Shown: positions 40,420-48,958 of the stretch, piece after piece
How the letters are laid out: each line of letters begins with the position of its first letter
How positions within the stretch are numbered: position 1 is the first letter of the stretch
Assembly: GCF_040372165.1 (NCBI RefSeq)
Contig: NZ_BAABWG010000003.1
Location: 558,001-622,000 of the forward strand
Length of the DNA: 64,000 bases
Direction of reading: 5' to 3'
DNA from: Hydrogenophaga sp040372165
GTDB lineage: Bacteria > Pseudomonadota > Gammaproteobacteria > Burkholderiales > Burkholderiaceae_C
The notes under the pieces: generated by a model
Database searches by the model: none
What the model was told of the DNA's origin: nothing
What the model saw: the letters and a program-made list of their open reading frames with translations, nothing else
Made by a program: the position numbers and the translations under genes

Positions 40420-40971
40420 TTGCTGAAAGTCGCTCGTCTTGTTGACGGAAAAGCGGTGCCATTGGAAACGCCCGCTGTGTTCTGCCGCGAGACCACCGCT
40501 GCGAGTACCGAACGACTGACGTCGTGTGTTCCCGGTGGCGATGTGGGTCTGTTGCTGGCACTGATGAAGGTGTTGGAGCCGCCGTTTTTCCTGCTCTACA
40601 TCTTGCACACGCCGCGAGGTGAGGGCGAGCCAGGCCGGTATCAGAGCCCATCAGTGTCGGCAGAGGTTGCGGAAGACTTCGTGTCCCGGTTCGGAGACTA
40701 CCTGGGCGCGGATGCGCGATTCGATTTTTGGGTGCACTCACCGTCGTCTCAGGCCACGATCGTCTGGGACCGCCACAACCAACTTTTTGCCTACGGGCCG
40801 CTGGAACGCTTCGAGGCTGTGTTCCTCTCCAGGGGCTTCTCCGAGGGGCTATTGCCCGCGCTGGGCACCCATGTGCATGAATACCGCAGCGAGTTCGACA
40901 CGCAAGCCAAGTCTGTTCTGGATGCATTTGAGTGGATACGCACGCCGCTGCGCCCAGAAGATGAGCAGTGA
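40420..40971 (+). CDS. Uncharacterised protein with TTG start
   Basis: 183 residues. The TTG at 40420 is chosen because a perfect AGGAGG lies six bases upstream and no ATG with a site is near; the frame upstream is the pseudogene remnant. It contains LLLALMKVLEPPFFLLYILHT (buried helix and strand) and FDFWVHSPSSQATIVWDRHNQLFAYG. The C-terminal half is helical (EAVFLSRGFSEGLLPALGTH). The domain is not recognised. Context, size and solubility fit an immunity-like or orphan island protein. Confidence 0.65.
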   Translation: MLKVARLVDGKAVPLETPAVFCRETTAASTERLTSCVPGGDVGLLLALMKVLEPPFFLLYILHTPRGEGEPGRYQSPSVSAEVAEDFVSRFGDYLGADARFDFWVHSPSSQATIVWDRHNQLFAYGPLERFEAVFLSRGFSEGLLPALGTHVHEYRSEFDTQAKSVLDAFEWIRTPLRPEDEQ

Positions 40972-40992
40972 GGCGCGAGCCTGAGCGCGGCC

Positions 40993-41367
40993 ATGTTCAT
41001 ACGGTTCAGCATTCTGGCGAGAGACACGGATTCCGGGTCCAGAACGGGAATTTTGGTCGCGGCTCATCAGCTTCGCGACGAAGGCGATTTGTCAGTTGAA
41101 GAGCATGAGGAACTGCGTACTTGCCTGGTGTGGTTCAATGAGAATTTGGCAATTCCCCAGGTGTTGAAGAAGGCGGAGAGCCGCAGGGCGATCAGTTGGT
41201 TCAAACCGAATGCGGTCGATGCTATTTCCAAGATGTGGGGCCTCAAGCGCATTCTGGAACTGCATGGTCTGCACGTCGAGGTACTCAAGTCCACCCATTT
41301 GGGTACCGTTCTCTATGAAGATGATTGGCAGGTGGTGGCTATTCCGCCGAAGGGGCACGGCTACTGA
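40993..41367 (+). CDS. Uncharacterised small protein
   Basis: 124 residues, starting 21 bases after the previous gene. Notable segments are FSILARDTDSGSRTGILVAAH at the start and AISWFKPNAVDAISKMWGLKRILELHG before a final beta hairpin (VLYEDDWQVVAIPPKG). It has no signal or membrane segment. Orphans with this sequence type often sit beside GFA-family genes; I cannot name a family. Probably cotranscribed with the upstream orphan. Confidence 0.68.
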   Translation: MFIRFSILARDTDSGSRTGILVAAHQLRDEGDLSVEEHEELRTCLVWFNENLAIPQVLKKAESRRAISWFKPNAVDAISKMWGLKRILELHGLHVEVLKSTHLGTVLYEDDWQVVAIPPKGHGY

Positions 41368-41439
41368 ACGACTCGGCACTGAGGTACAGACGTCGCCCCT
41401 TGTTCCTTGCCATCGCAGATTCAAACTTCAGGAGACAAC

Positions 41440-41880
41440 ATGAAAGTGACAGGTCAATGCCATTGCGGTGCGGTGTCTTTCACTGCGCTGATCGATCCGG
41501 CGCGCGTGATCGCTTGCCACTGCGCGGACTGCCAGGTGTTCTCCGGGGCGCCGTACCGGGCGGTGTTGCCCACGCCTTCGGAGAACGTGGACATCACAGG
41601 CGAGTACAGCACTTACGTCAAGACGGCGGCGAGCGGTACGCGGCGCGCGCAGACCTTTTGCAGCACTTGTGGCACCCAGCTGTATGCGGCTGATGCCAAT
41701 GATGCGCCCGAGGTGTTGAACCTGCGGGTTGGGTGTATCAATGAGCGCGTGCAGCTCTCGCCAAAGGTGCAGATTTGGGGGCATTCGGCCATGCCCTGGC
41801 TGGGTGACATCGACGCTGTGCCCATGCACGAAGAAGGGCTCGCCAGCCCAGTGATGGCCCCACCGGGTGACGCGCCCTGA
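41440..41880 (+). CDS. GFA family (glutathione-dependent formaldehyde-activating-like) zinc protein
   Basis: 146 residues. The GFA zinc-binding pattern is complete: CHCG near residue 6, CHCADCQ near 30 and CSTCG near 80, giving the two CxxC/CxC sites of the CENP-V/GFA fold. The ATG at 41440 follows GGAGACAAC. Most members have no proven role in formaldehyde metabolism. A second member of the family lies at 58330-58755. Confidence 0.9.
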   Translation: MKVTGQCHCGAVSFTALIDPARVIACHCADCQVFSGAPYRAVLPTPSENVDITGEYSTYVKTAASGTRRAQTFCSTCGTQLYAADANDAPEVLNLRVGCINERVQLSPKVQIWGHSAMPWLGDIDAVPMHEEGLASPVMAPPGDAP

Positions 41881-41930
41881 CCCAGCGTCAAAGGGTGAAG
41901 GGTGAAGAGTGAAGGGCTTTAACCCGGCAT

Positions 41931-43343
41931 TCAGTGCAGCTTCACATGCGGCTCGGTTCGCCTTGTGATCAGGCGGGCCAGGGTGTCGAGTGCGACCTTG
42001 GTGAAGCCGTGCAGCGCCAGTTCGTGCATCTTGTAGAGAGAGACATACATCAGGCGCGCGAACAGGCCTTCTACCCACAGATTGCCACCGACCACGCCAC
42101 CCATCAGATTGCCCACGGTGGAGTACTTGCCCAGCGAAACCAGTGAGCCGAAATCCCGGTAGTGCCAGGGCTTGAGCGGCTTGCCTTCCAGGCGGGCAAC
42201 GATCTGGCGGTACATGTGCGAGGCCTGCTGGTGGGCGGCCTGGGCGCGGGGTGGCACATTCACGCCTTTGTCTTTGCCCAACCAGGCGCAGGCCGCGCAA
42301 TCGCCCAAGGCAAAAACGTTCGGGTCGCGCGTGGTTTGCAGCGTAGGCTCCACCACCAGCTGGTTGATGCGGTTGGATTCCAGCCCGCCAAAGTCCTTGA
42401 GCATTTCCGGCGCCTTCACGCCGGCTGCCCAGACCACCAGCTCTGCCGGCATGACCTCGCCGCTGGCAAAGCGCAGGCCGTCAGGCAAGACCTCAGCCAC
42501 CGGTGCACCACAGCGCACTTCCACACCAATGTCGCCGAGCAGGCGCATGGCGGAGTCAGACACCCGCTCGGGCACGGCGGGCAGGATGCGCGGCGCGGCT
42601 TCGATGAGCACGATCCGGATGTCTTGCCCGGGGTCGATGCGGTCCAGGCCGTAGGACACCAGCGTGCGTGTAGTCTTGTGCAGTTCGGCGGCCAGCTCCA
42701 CACCGGTGGCGCCGGCACCGATGATCGCCACAGTGAGCTGACCGGGCCGCAGCGGCGCATCTTGCGCATGGGCGCGAATGCAGGCGTTGACCAGGCGGCG
42801 GTGAAAACGCGCAGCCTGCTTGGGCGTTTCCAGTGCAATGGCGTGTTCTTTGACGCCAGGTGTACCGAAATCATTGGTCAGGCTGCCGATGCCGATGATG
42901 AGCGTGTCGTATCGGAAAACGCGCGGGGCAATCACTTGCTCGCCGCTCTCGTCGATGTAGGGCGCGGTGGTGACGGTTTGCTTCTCGCGGTCGATGGCGA
43001 CGACTTCGCCGTAGCGGTAGCGGTAGCCATGCCAGAACGACTGGGCCAGGTGGTTGATCTCGTAAGTGCCCAGGTCCATGCTGCCGGCCGCGATCTCATG
43101 CAGGTGCGGCTTCCAGAAATGACTTTGGGATTTTTCGATCAGCGTGATGGCTGCCTTGCGCTTCTTGCCGAGCTTGTCACCTGCGCGGGTCGCCAGTTCC
43201 AGTCCGCCTGCGCCCCCTCCAACGATGACGACCTGGTGCAGGCCAGCATCGGGTCCCTCCACGTTGAACGGATCGGTGGCGGAGATGTTGTCTGATGATG
43301 ATGATGATGAGGGGGTGGGGGTGGTTGGTGTGGTGCTGTCCAC
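41931..43343 (-). CDS. ndh: Type II NADH:quinone oxidoreductase (NDH-2)
   Basis: 470 residues. First Rossmann motif VVIVGGGAGGLELATRAG (FAD) near residue 40, second VAIIGAGATGVELAAELHKT (NADH) near 210, and the FAD/quinone motif FALGDCAACAWLG near 335. The C-terminal helical membrane-anchoring region (LWVEGLFARLMYVSLYKMHELALHG) is present, so this is a full-length NDH-2 that reduces quinone without pumping protons. The N-terminal 30 residues are a low-complexity Thr/Pro/Ser stretch including six Ser from a TCA repeat. Confidence 0.93.
   Translation of the reverse strand: MDSTTPTTPTPSSSSSSDNISATDPFNVEGPDAGLHQVVIVGGGAGGLELATRAGDKLGKKRKAAITLIEKSQSHFWKPHLHEIAAGSMDLGTYEINHLAQSFWHGYRYRYGEVVAIDREKQTVTTAPYIDESGEQVIAPRVFRYDTLIIGIGSLTNDFGTPGVKEHAIALETPKQAARFHRRLVNACIRAHAQDAPLRPGQLTVAIIGAGATGVELAAELHKTTRTLVSYGLDRIDPGQDIRIVLIEAAPRILPAVPERVSDSAMRLLGDIGVEVRCGAPVAEVLPDGLRFASGEVMPAELVVWAAGVKAPEMLKDFGGLESNRINQLVVEPTLQTTRDPNVFALGDCAACAWLGKDKGVNVPPRAQAAHQQASHMYRQIVARLEGKPLKPWHYRDFGSLVSLGKYSTVGNLMGGVVGGNLWVEGLFARLMYVSLYKMHELALHGFTKVALDTLARLITRRTEPHVKLH
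43293..43310. repeat. (TGA)6 trinucleotide repeat in the N-terminal part of NDH-2
   Basis: Six TGA units on the plus strand read as six TCA Ser codons in the gene. A change in copy number would keep the frame and only alter linker length. Confidence 0.85.
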
Positions 43344-43620
43344 GGCGACTCCTGTGGCTCGGTGTTGGCCTGAGCCACAAGATAACGGAACTGCACTGTC
43401 CGCGAAGCAGCATCAGGCCGCACCAGGTGCAGTATTCGCAAAACGAGCCAGTCGGCTGCGGAAAGCAAGCGGTGTTCGGTGGCACATGACGGCGCACTCC
43501 GCACATCCCTGACTGTCAGAAGCTGCACTCGAATACAGCACCCGTCACGAGGGTGTGCTACGGTCGCTCAGGAGCTTCGATGCTGCGAAACTTAAACCTC
43601 TACTCTTGAAAGGCAGACAA

Positions 43621-44001
43621 ATGAATCGTTGTGATGTGGTGCGTTGGACTTTGACCATTGCAGTGGGACTGTCTTGCAGCCTGGCAAGCGCTGCAGGCGA
43701 CAAGTGTGTGGTGGTGACCCAATCCGAGTATGGAAACACCAAGACCTGCATCGAGAACAAGAGCCTGTCTGCATCAGCTTTCAAAGAGGTGTGCGAACCA
43801 CCGGCAGACGACATGCTGAAAGCCAGCACGGAGTACGTTGCTGCCTGCCCGGCGGATTTCAAGGCTGTTTGTCGTGGACTGAAAACCCCATCGGGCGGCC
43901 CGATGCCATACGTCTCGTACCTCTACGAGAACGACATGGCGTTCATGAAGAAGACGTGCGAAAGAGGCGGCGGCCAGTGGGAGCTGGGCAAGAAGGGTTG
44001 A
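43621..44001 (+). CDS. Secreted small Cys-containing protein
   Basis: 126 residues. Signal peptide with core LTIAVGLSCSLASAAG, then a mature domain with six to seven Cys (DKCVVV, KTCIE, KEVCEP, ACPADFKAVC, KTCERGG), so it is a periplasmic disulfide-rich protein. The start ATG at 43621 follows a G/A-rich stretch (AAAGGCAGAC). No family recognised. It is divergent from NDH-2 and convergent with the AraC-type gene. Confidence 0.75.
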   Translation: MNRCDVVRWTLTIAVGLSCSLASAAGDKCVVVTQSEYGNTKTCIENKSLSASAFKEVCEPPADDMLKASTEYVAACPADFKAVCRGLKTPSGGPMPYVSYLYENDMAFMKKTCERGGGQWELGKKG

Positions 44002-44018
44002 CGCACCCGGCCGGCGGC

Positions 44019-44921
44019 TCAGATCGCCGGCGCATCATCCGCCAGCGGAATGGTGTAAGTGATCCTTGATTCCGGCGAGCCGGGCTGGAAGTCGGGGCCG
44101 TACTCTTCGACGTCGGCATCGAGGCTGTGCCGGAAGGGCGCGCTCAGCAGCCAGCTGGAATAGATGTAGTTGACGGTGTTGTTGAGCAAGGTGGTCTCGC
44201 CCCTGTGCTCGAAGCGGGCGTACCGCCTGGCGGGCAGGCGCCACAGCTGCATCCCCGGTGGCAGCGCTTTGACGCTGTCCTCTGGAACCTCGCATGCCGC
44301 CAGGTAGCGGAGCTTGTCGGTTTTGGCCTCCGATTGCGCAATGATTCCAAAGGCCCATTGCGGCACGGCGCCTTCAATCTCTCCCATGCGCGGGACGAAA
44401 GCATCCCAGAGTGGCGGGAGTTTCTCTGCGATGTTGTCCCGCTCGGAGTCGATGCTGAAGAAGGTGGTCTCCATGCCCACGAAACAACGGGCTGGCATGG
44501 CGATGATTTGAGGCTCGTGCGAAGCAATGTGCCGATGCAGGTGTTGCAGGTAGTCGGCATCGATGCGCAGCTTGCGGTAGAGAAAGGTTCGGGCATCGCG
44601 CTTGCGGGCTTCACCCGGCGTCATGTCAAACGCCTTCTTGAAGGCGCGCGAGAAGCTTTCCTGGCTCTCGAACCCGGCGGCCAGCGCGATCTCCAGCACT
44701 CGCTCGTTGCTGGAAACAAGCTTGTGCATGGCATTGGAGAGGCGCCGCGAGCGAATGTAGGACTTGAGCGTCTCATTGCTCAAGGCCCTGAAGATGCGCT
44801 GAAAATGCCACTGGCTCAGGCCAGCCTGCCGGGCAACCAGGCCCGGCTCCAGCGCCAGCTCTTCTTCGATGTGGCGCTCGATGTAGTCGATGGCCGCTTG
44901 AACTTGGTCCAGGTAGTGCAT
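44019..44921 (-). CDS. AraC-family regulator with C-terminal GyrI-like ligand domain
   Basis: 300 residues. The N-terminal AraC DNA-binding domain (about 1-105) has two helix-turn-helix motifs: VARQAGLSQWHFQRIFRAL and IALAAGFESQESFSRAFKKAFDMTPG. The second half (about 125-300) is a GyrI-like/SOUL-type small-molecule domain (MPARCFVGMETTFF, LPARRYARFEHRGE). This is the Rob/TetD-like order 'AraC then GyrI'. It follows the azoreductase gene on the same strand with a 69-base gap and probably regulates it. No ribosome binding site is obvious. Confidence 0.9.
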   Translation of the reverse strand: MHYLDQVQAAIDYIERHIEEELALEPGLVARQAGLSQWHFQRIFRALSNETLKSYIRSRRLSNAMHKLVSSNERVLEIALAAGFESQESFSRAFKKAFDMTPGEARKRDARTFLYRKLRIDADYLQHLHRHIASHEPQIIAMPARCFVGMETTFFSIDSERDNIAEKLPPLWDAFVPRMGEIEGAVPQWAFGIIAQSEAKTDKLRYLAACEVPEDSVKALPPGMQLWRLPARRYARFEHRGETTLLNNTVNYIYSSWLLSAPFRHSLDADVEEYGPDFQPGSPESRITYTIPLADDAPAI

Positions 44922-44990
44922 GTCTGGTCAGGTTGGCATGTCGGGAGTCGGGAGTGGGGCGTCGAGTGTCGATATGAGCGGCGGTGCAGG

Positions 44991-45608
44991 TTACGCCATC
45001 CAGTCCAGGGCATCGGCGGCGTCTGTCACGGCTTTCTCAAGGATTGTCCCGGATTGTCCCGGGTAGACATCCATGCCCATCGCCGACACAGCCCGGCTCT
45101 CCACACCCAGAAGCGAAAAGCAGTTCTGTACCAGCGGTGTGGCCAGGTTCATGGCCTCTGTCGCGGGTTGTCCATAGTCGCCGCCGCTGGTCATGAGGAT
45201 CAAGGCTTTTTTGCCGTGGCAAAGACCTTCAAACTGTCCGTTCCCGGAGATGTCAAACGTCTTGCCCTTTTGGATCACCGCATCCAGCCAGGCCTTGACC
45301 GCCGCCGGGACAGAGAAGTTGTAGAAGGGAAATGCGAGCACGATCCGGTCTGCATGGAGCAGGCGCTGCATGACGCTGTCCGGTGCGTTGACGACGGCTT
45401 GTTCGGCAGCGCTCAGTGTCTGGCCGCCGAAATTGCGCTTGAGCAAGGCGTTGATGGTCGCCGATGAGTGTTGCTGCACGGGTGTGGCCACCAGATCGAG
45501 TACATCCGGCTGGTGCTGGCTGCCCAGCCTGGCCATGACGGCGCTCAAGAGCTTGGCGGTGTTTGAGTGCTCGCGAGGTGTGTAGCGTACGACGAGTGTC
45601 TGGGACAT
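44991..45608 (-). CDS. azoR: FMN-dependent NADH:quinone/azo oxidoreductase (AzoR family)
   Basis: 205 residues. Flavodoxin-like fold: N-terminal MSQTLVVRYTPREHSNTAKLL phosphate-binding loop, ADRIVLAFPFYNFSVPAAVKAWLDAV with the FMN-contacting PFYNFSVP motif, and LILMTSGGDYG in the third strand. The ATG at 45608 was chosen because it starts the fold; an upstream ATG adds eight residues. AzoR reduces azo dyes and quinones and protects against electrophiles. Likely first gene of a two-gene unit with the AraC regulator downstream. Confidence 0.92.
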   Translation of the reverse strand: MSQTLVVRYTPREHSNTAKLLSAVMARLGSQHQPDVLDLVATPVQQHSSATINALLKRNFGGQTLSAAEQAVVNAPDSVMQRLLHADRIVLAFPFYNFSVPAAVKAWLDAVIQKGKTFDISGNGQFEGLCHGKKALILMTSGGDYGQPATEAMNLATPLVQNCFSLLGVESRAVSAMGMDVYPGQSGTILEKAVTDAADALDWMA

Positions 45609-45923
45609 GAGATGGACTCCATTCGGGTTCATTGATGGAGTCCGACTGTGCGACAGGATGCGTCAGCCGTTTTGACATTTTGTGCGGTGATGGGGTCATG
45701 GCGTGACGGGGCAATGTGCCGATGCGCCGGTATGCCGGTGTGTTGGGCGGGAGAAGGATGACACCGGTTTGGCTACTCAATGGGGTGGACGTGTCTTCGC
45801 GCAAACAGCCGCCTGTCCCTGTTGGCCAGAAAGGAAAAGGGGTAGAAGTCGAGGGTCGTCTCCGGGCGGCACGCGACGTGATCGCATCCACTTCTTTTCA
45901 CCATTGACTCGAAGGAGAAGACC
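45609..45923. other. Intergenic region between azoR and the next gene
   Basis: 315 bases without a convincing gene. It must contain the azoR promoter (minus strand) and that of the plus-strand gene at 45924. Short open frames here show mixed bias. No repeat or hairpin stands out. Confidence 0.6.
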
Positions 45924-46316
45924 ATGGGCATTGCCAGATCAGACTTCAACCTCATCATGATCAACGAGCATCTGGGGGACAACGAGGCCGACCTGAACAC
46001 TGATTTTCCCTTTATGGGCAGCCACAGCACCAAGAAGCGGTTTCGGATCGAAGGGCGGCCGGTCGATGATGCGTATGTGCTGTTCAACCACACGCAGGTG
46101 AACTCGCTGAGCCACACCATTCTCATCAACGATACGGAGCTGCCGTTCCTGCCCATCATGGACGCAGACGACAAGCCGGTCACCCAGATGGCTCGCATCA
46201 ATCCTGGTACGCTGGTGCAGGGCACCAACACCTTTCAGGTGGTGCGACGCGGCGGGGATAATTTCATCTTCTACTTTGCCGTGGTGAATTGGCGGGAGAG
46301 CACGCAGCATGAGTGA
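45924..46316 (+). CDS. Uncharacterised beta-rich protein
   Basis: 130 residues, preceded by AAGGAGAAG. Composition and pattern suggest a beta-sandwich: FRIEGRPVDDAYVLFNHTQV, SHTILINDTELPFLPIM, GTLVQGTNTFQVVRRGGDNFIFYFAVVNW. There is no signal peptide. The 'V..G.N......' pattern resembles C2/carbohydrate-binding-type modules, but this is only an impression. Single gene. Confidence 0.7.
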   Translation: MGIARSDFNLIMINEHLGDNEADLNTDFPFMGSHSTKKRFRIEGRPVDDAYVLFNHTQVNSLSHTILINDTELPFLPIMDADDKPVTQMARINPGTLVQGTNTFQVVRRGGDNFIFYFAVVNWRESTQHE

Positions 46317-46363
46317 TGCCTGAGGCGCTGCTCTTCATTCATCAGATGAACGAAAGCAATTGA

Positions 46364-46534
46364 ATGCTGGAGCTGTTTCAGGATTTTCTGGGGACCGTCA
46401 TCGGGAGGCTGATCGTCTTTGGTGTACTGGCGCTTCCGTTCATGGCATTGTTCGGGTACTGGGGTCTGCTTCCGGCGAGGCGAAGGCGCCGGCCGGATGC
46501 ACGCCAGCCTGATTCGCACCCGGATGACGACTGA
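46364..46534 (+). CDS. Short membrane protein, 56 residues
   Basis: ATG at 46364 to TGA at 46534. The peptide has one hydrophobic helix (IGRLIVFGVLALPFMALFGYWGLLP) after the N-terminal MLELFQDF and a highly charged C-terminal tail (ARRRRRPDARQPDSHPDDD), the usual picture of a small inner-membrane protein with a cytoplasmic basic stop-transfer. Ribosome binding site weak. It lies between the beta-rich protein and the acetyltransferase gene, with no other candidate in that gap. Confidence 0.5.
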   Translation: MLELFQDFLGTVIGRLIVFGVLALPFMALFGYWGLLPARRRRRPDARQPDSHPDDD

Positions 46535-46566
46535 TACCTGAAGACGGCAAGACGCCGCATCCTCTC

Positions 46567-47031
46567 ATGACTGACATTCACCTTCTTCAGCCCGACGATG
46601 TCGACCTGATGAATGCCTTGCTGCAGATGTTTGGCGAGGTGTTCGACGATGAGCAGACCTACACCGCCAGGCGTCCCGGTCAGGCCTATCTTCGCCAACT
46701 GCTCAGCGGGGACTCGTTCATGGCCCTGGTGGCCATGGATGGCGAAGCGGTGGTGGGGGGGCTTGCTGCCTATGAGCTGAAGAAGTTCGAGCAGGAGCGC
46801 AGCGAGGTCTACATCTACGATCTGGCCGTCAGGTCTTCGCACCGGAGGCAGGGCGTGGCGACGGCCCTGATCGGTCGTCTTGGTGCGATCGCCGCCGAGC
46901 GCGGCGCATGGGTGATGTTTGTCCAGGCCGACACTCAGCCTGAAGACGAGCCTGCCATTGCCCTGTACACCAAGCTGGGTGTGCGGGAGGATGTGCTGCA
47001 TTTTGATATTGGCGTCGGTAAGGACGATTGA
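46567..47031 (+). CDS. AAC(3)-I-like aminoglycoside 3-N-acetyltransferase (GNAT)
   Basis: 154 residues, normal for AAC(3)-I. From memory of AAC(3)-Ia the matching blocks are ALVAMDGEAVVGGLAAYELK, KFEQERSEVYIYDLAV, SHRRQGVATALI (acetyl-CoA loop), and ALYTKLGVREDVLHFDI at the C-terminus. The similarity runs through the whole protein. Members inactivate gentamicin-type aminoglycosides by N3 acetylation, but chromosomal homologues may act on other amines. It directly precedes, with a 4-base gap, a polyamine deacetylase homologue. Confidence 0.85.
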   Translation: MTDIHLLQPDDVDLMNALLQMFGEVFDDEQTYTARRPGQAYLRQLLSGDSFMALVAMDGEAVVGGLAAYELKKFEQERSEVYIYDLAVRSSHRRQGVATALIGRLGAIAAERGAWVMFVQADTQPEDEPAIALYTKLGVREDVLHFDIGVGKDD

Positions 47032-47035
47032 CACC

Positions 47036-48103
47036 ATGCGTATCTTTGTCAACGGGACGCATGCGGTGCATGCTGGCCAGCAGGAGATGTACCGGGGGCG
47101 GCTGGTGCCATGCCACGAGGTGCCGCAGCGGCTCGACCACGTGCTGGCAGAACTGGAGCGGCGGCCTCTGGCGGCGCTGGAAGCTGCGCCTCCGCCATCG
47201 CGGGCGGTGCTCGAGAAGGTGCACAGTCCGGCGTATCTGCGGTTTCTTGAATCGGCCTGGGCCGAATGGTTGGCGCTGGACCCGGCCAACCAGGCCAGAG
47301 ATGCCTTTCCATCGGTCTGGCCGGTGCGCGGGTTTCGCCATGACCGGGAGCCGCTGAACTTCGCTGCACGCATGGGCTTGTACTCCTTCGACACCGGAAC
47401 CCCGCTGACGGCAGGCACTTGGCAGGCGGCCTGGGAGGGTGCCGGCTGTGCCATGGCCGCCGCCAGGGCCGTTGGCACCGGCGGTGATGCGGCGCGTGCA
47501 GGTGTGGCCCTGACCCGGCCGCCCGGGCATCACGCAGGCCACGATTTCTTTGGGGGCTATTGCTTCATCAACAACGCTGCAGTGGCGGCGCAAACACTGC
47601 GCGAGCTTGGCGCAAAACGGGTGGCGGTGCTCGATGTCGACTACCACCACGGCAACGGCACCCAGAGCATCTTTTATGGACGCAGCGATGTGCTCACCGT
47701 TTCCATCCACGGAGACCCGGTGACCGAATACCCGTTTTTTCTCGGTCATGCCGACGAAACCGGAGAGGGCGACGGGGTGGGGTGCAACATCAATCTGCCC
47801 CTGCCCGTGGGGACCGGCACGGCAGACTGGATGCATGCACTCGAGGCAGGCGTGCAGCACATTCGCTCGCACGGTGCGGAGGCGCTGGTGGTGGCCCTTG
47901 GCGTGGACACCTTCGAAGGAGACCCGATATCGAGCTTCACGCTGGCCAGCGACGACTACCTGGCCATCGGCCGCAGGCTGGAGGCCATGAAGCTGCCAAC
48001 AGTGTTCACACTGGAAGGTGGGTATGCGGTTGAAGATTTCGGCGTCAATGTGGTCAATGTGCTGGATGGTTTCCGGGCTGCTGCGGTTGCACGGGCGACG
48101 TGA
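47036..48103 (+). CDS. Acetylpolyamine amidohydrolase / histone-deacetylase family zinc hydrolase
   Basis: 355 residues. Class II HDAC fold with RPPGHHAGHDFFGGYCFINN around residue 160 (the two catalytic His), zinc ligands in DVDYHHGNGTQ and in ALGVDTFEGDP, and the closing EGGYAV turn. It resembles bacterial acetylpolyamine amidohydrolases (AphA type), which hydrolyse acetyl-amines, more than AcuC. The start ATG at 47036 lies four bases after the acetyltransferase stop, so an acetylation/deacetylation pair is coexpressed. Confidence 0.9.
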   Translation: MRIFVNGTHAVHAGQQEMYRGRLVPCHEVPQRLDHVLAELERRPLAALEAAPPPSRAVLEKVHSPAYLRFLESAWAEWLALDPANQARDAFPSVWPVRGFRHDREPLNFAARMGLYSFDTGTPLTAGTWQAAWEGAGCAMAAARAVGTGGDAARAGVALTRPPGHHAGHDFFGGYCFINNAAVAAQTLRELGAKRVAVLDVDYHHGNGTQSIFYGRSDVLTVSIHGDPVTEYPFFLGHADETGEGDGVGCNINLPLPVGTGTADWMHALEAGVQHIRSHGAEALVVALGVDTFEGDPISSFTLASDDYLAIGRRLEAMKLPTVFTLEGGYAVEDFGVNVVNVLDGFRAAAVARAT

Positions 48104-48399
48104 TGGTGTCGCGGCGCGCCGACGCGGTTGCGCGCGGATACACGAATGGGGCAAGCCTTGGCCATCATGTAGTACGAGATCATCTAGACTGACGCCTTTG
48201 TGCACCACCTGCGCGCCGGTCTTGACGGCTGCCGTGCAGTTCGATCATTCATATGCAAATCCAAACTCGCTTACGCGTCACCTCAGGCGGTGCAGGTGCA
48301 GACTTTCTGGGCCGGCTTGCACGACGTCTGCAGCGGTGCTTCCACGAACGCTGACGAACCGCATCGTTGACAGCGGTGTCCGAAGCACCGGCAACACAC

Positions 48400-48699
48400 A
48401 TGAAGCCCCGGCACCTGCTGACCTTTGCCGTCCTGGTCATGGCCGCCATTTGCGCGAGCCTGGGCTGGATCGGCATCGTCGACCAGCATCTCACCACCGG
48501 CGGGAGGGGTGGCATCAAAACCCAAGAAGGCTTGAGCGCTGTGATCTCCGGGTGGTTGTGGATGGCGGCCGCTTTGGGGTTTGTAGGCATATCAGTATCG
48601 GCATCGGCCTGGCGCAATCTGTTGTGGCTCGGCCTGGTACTGCTGTACCTGGTGGGGCAGGGGGTCTACTGGATGTCGCCTTATGCGCCGCCACTGTGA
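48400..48699 (+). CDS. Small membrane protein with three hydrophobic segments
   Basis: 99 residues from the ATG at 48400; a TTG at 48367 would add 11. Segments LLTFAVLVMAAICASLGWI, SGWLWMAAALGFVGISVS and NLLWLGLVLLYLVGQGVYW. Short periplasmic loop with Gly/Lys. No family known. The 296 bases upstream contain no convincing gene; neither start has a good ribosome binding site. Confidence 0.6.
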   Translation: MKPRHLLTFAVLVMAAICASLGWIGIVDQHLTTGGRGGIKTQEGLSAVISGWLWMAAALGFVGISVSASAWRNLLWLGLVLLYLVGQGVYWMSPYAPPL

Positions 48700-48958
48700 T
48701 TTGAAAGCGGCATGATGAGGGCGCCCAGAGTGACTGAGCAGGCCGCGGCGACAGTGCCGGGGTGCGCGGGCGTGACAGGCGTCACACACCTGCAAACGGC
48801 TTCGTTGGTGAAAGACCACGAAATGCTTGTCCCCTGGCAAGTCTGGCAGTGCAGTGACTGCCCAATGGGCCGCCGTGCACCTAAACTTCTCGGCGGTAGC
48901 AATTTGCTACATCACACTCATCTACTAACAACACACGGATAAACAAAGGGGGAATTCC

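Noticed and set aside
45703..45907. Small plus-strand open frames before the gene at 45924
   Set aside because: Poor codon pattern and no ribosome binding site.
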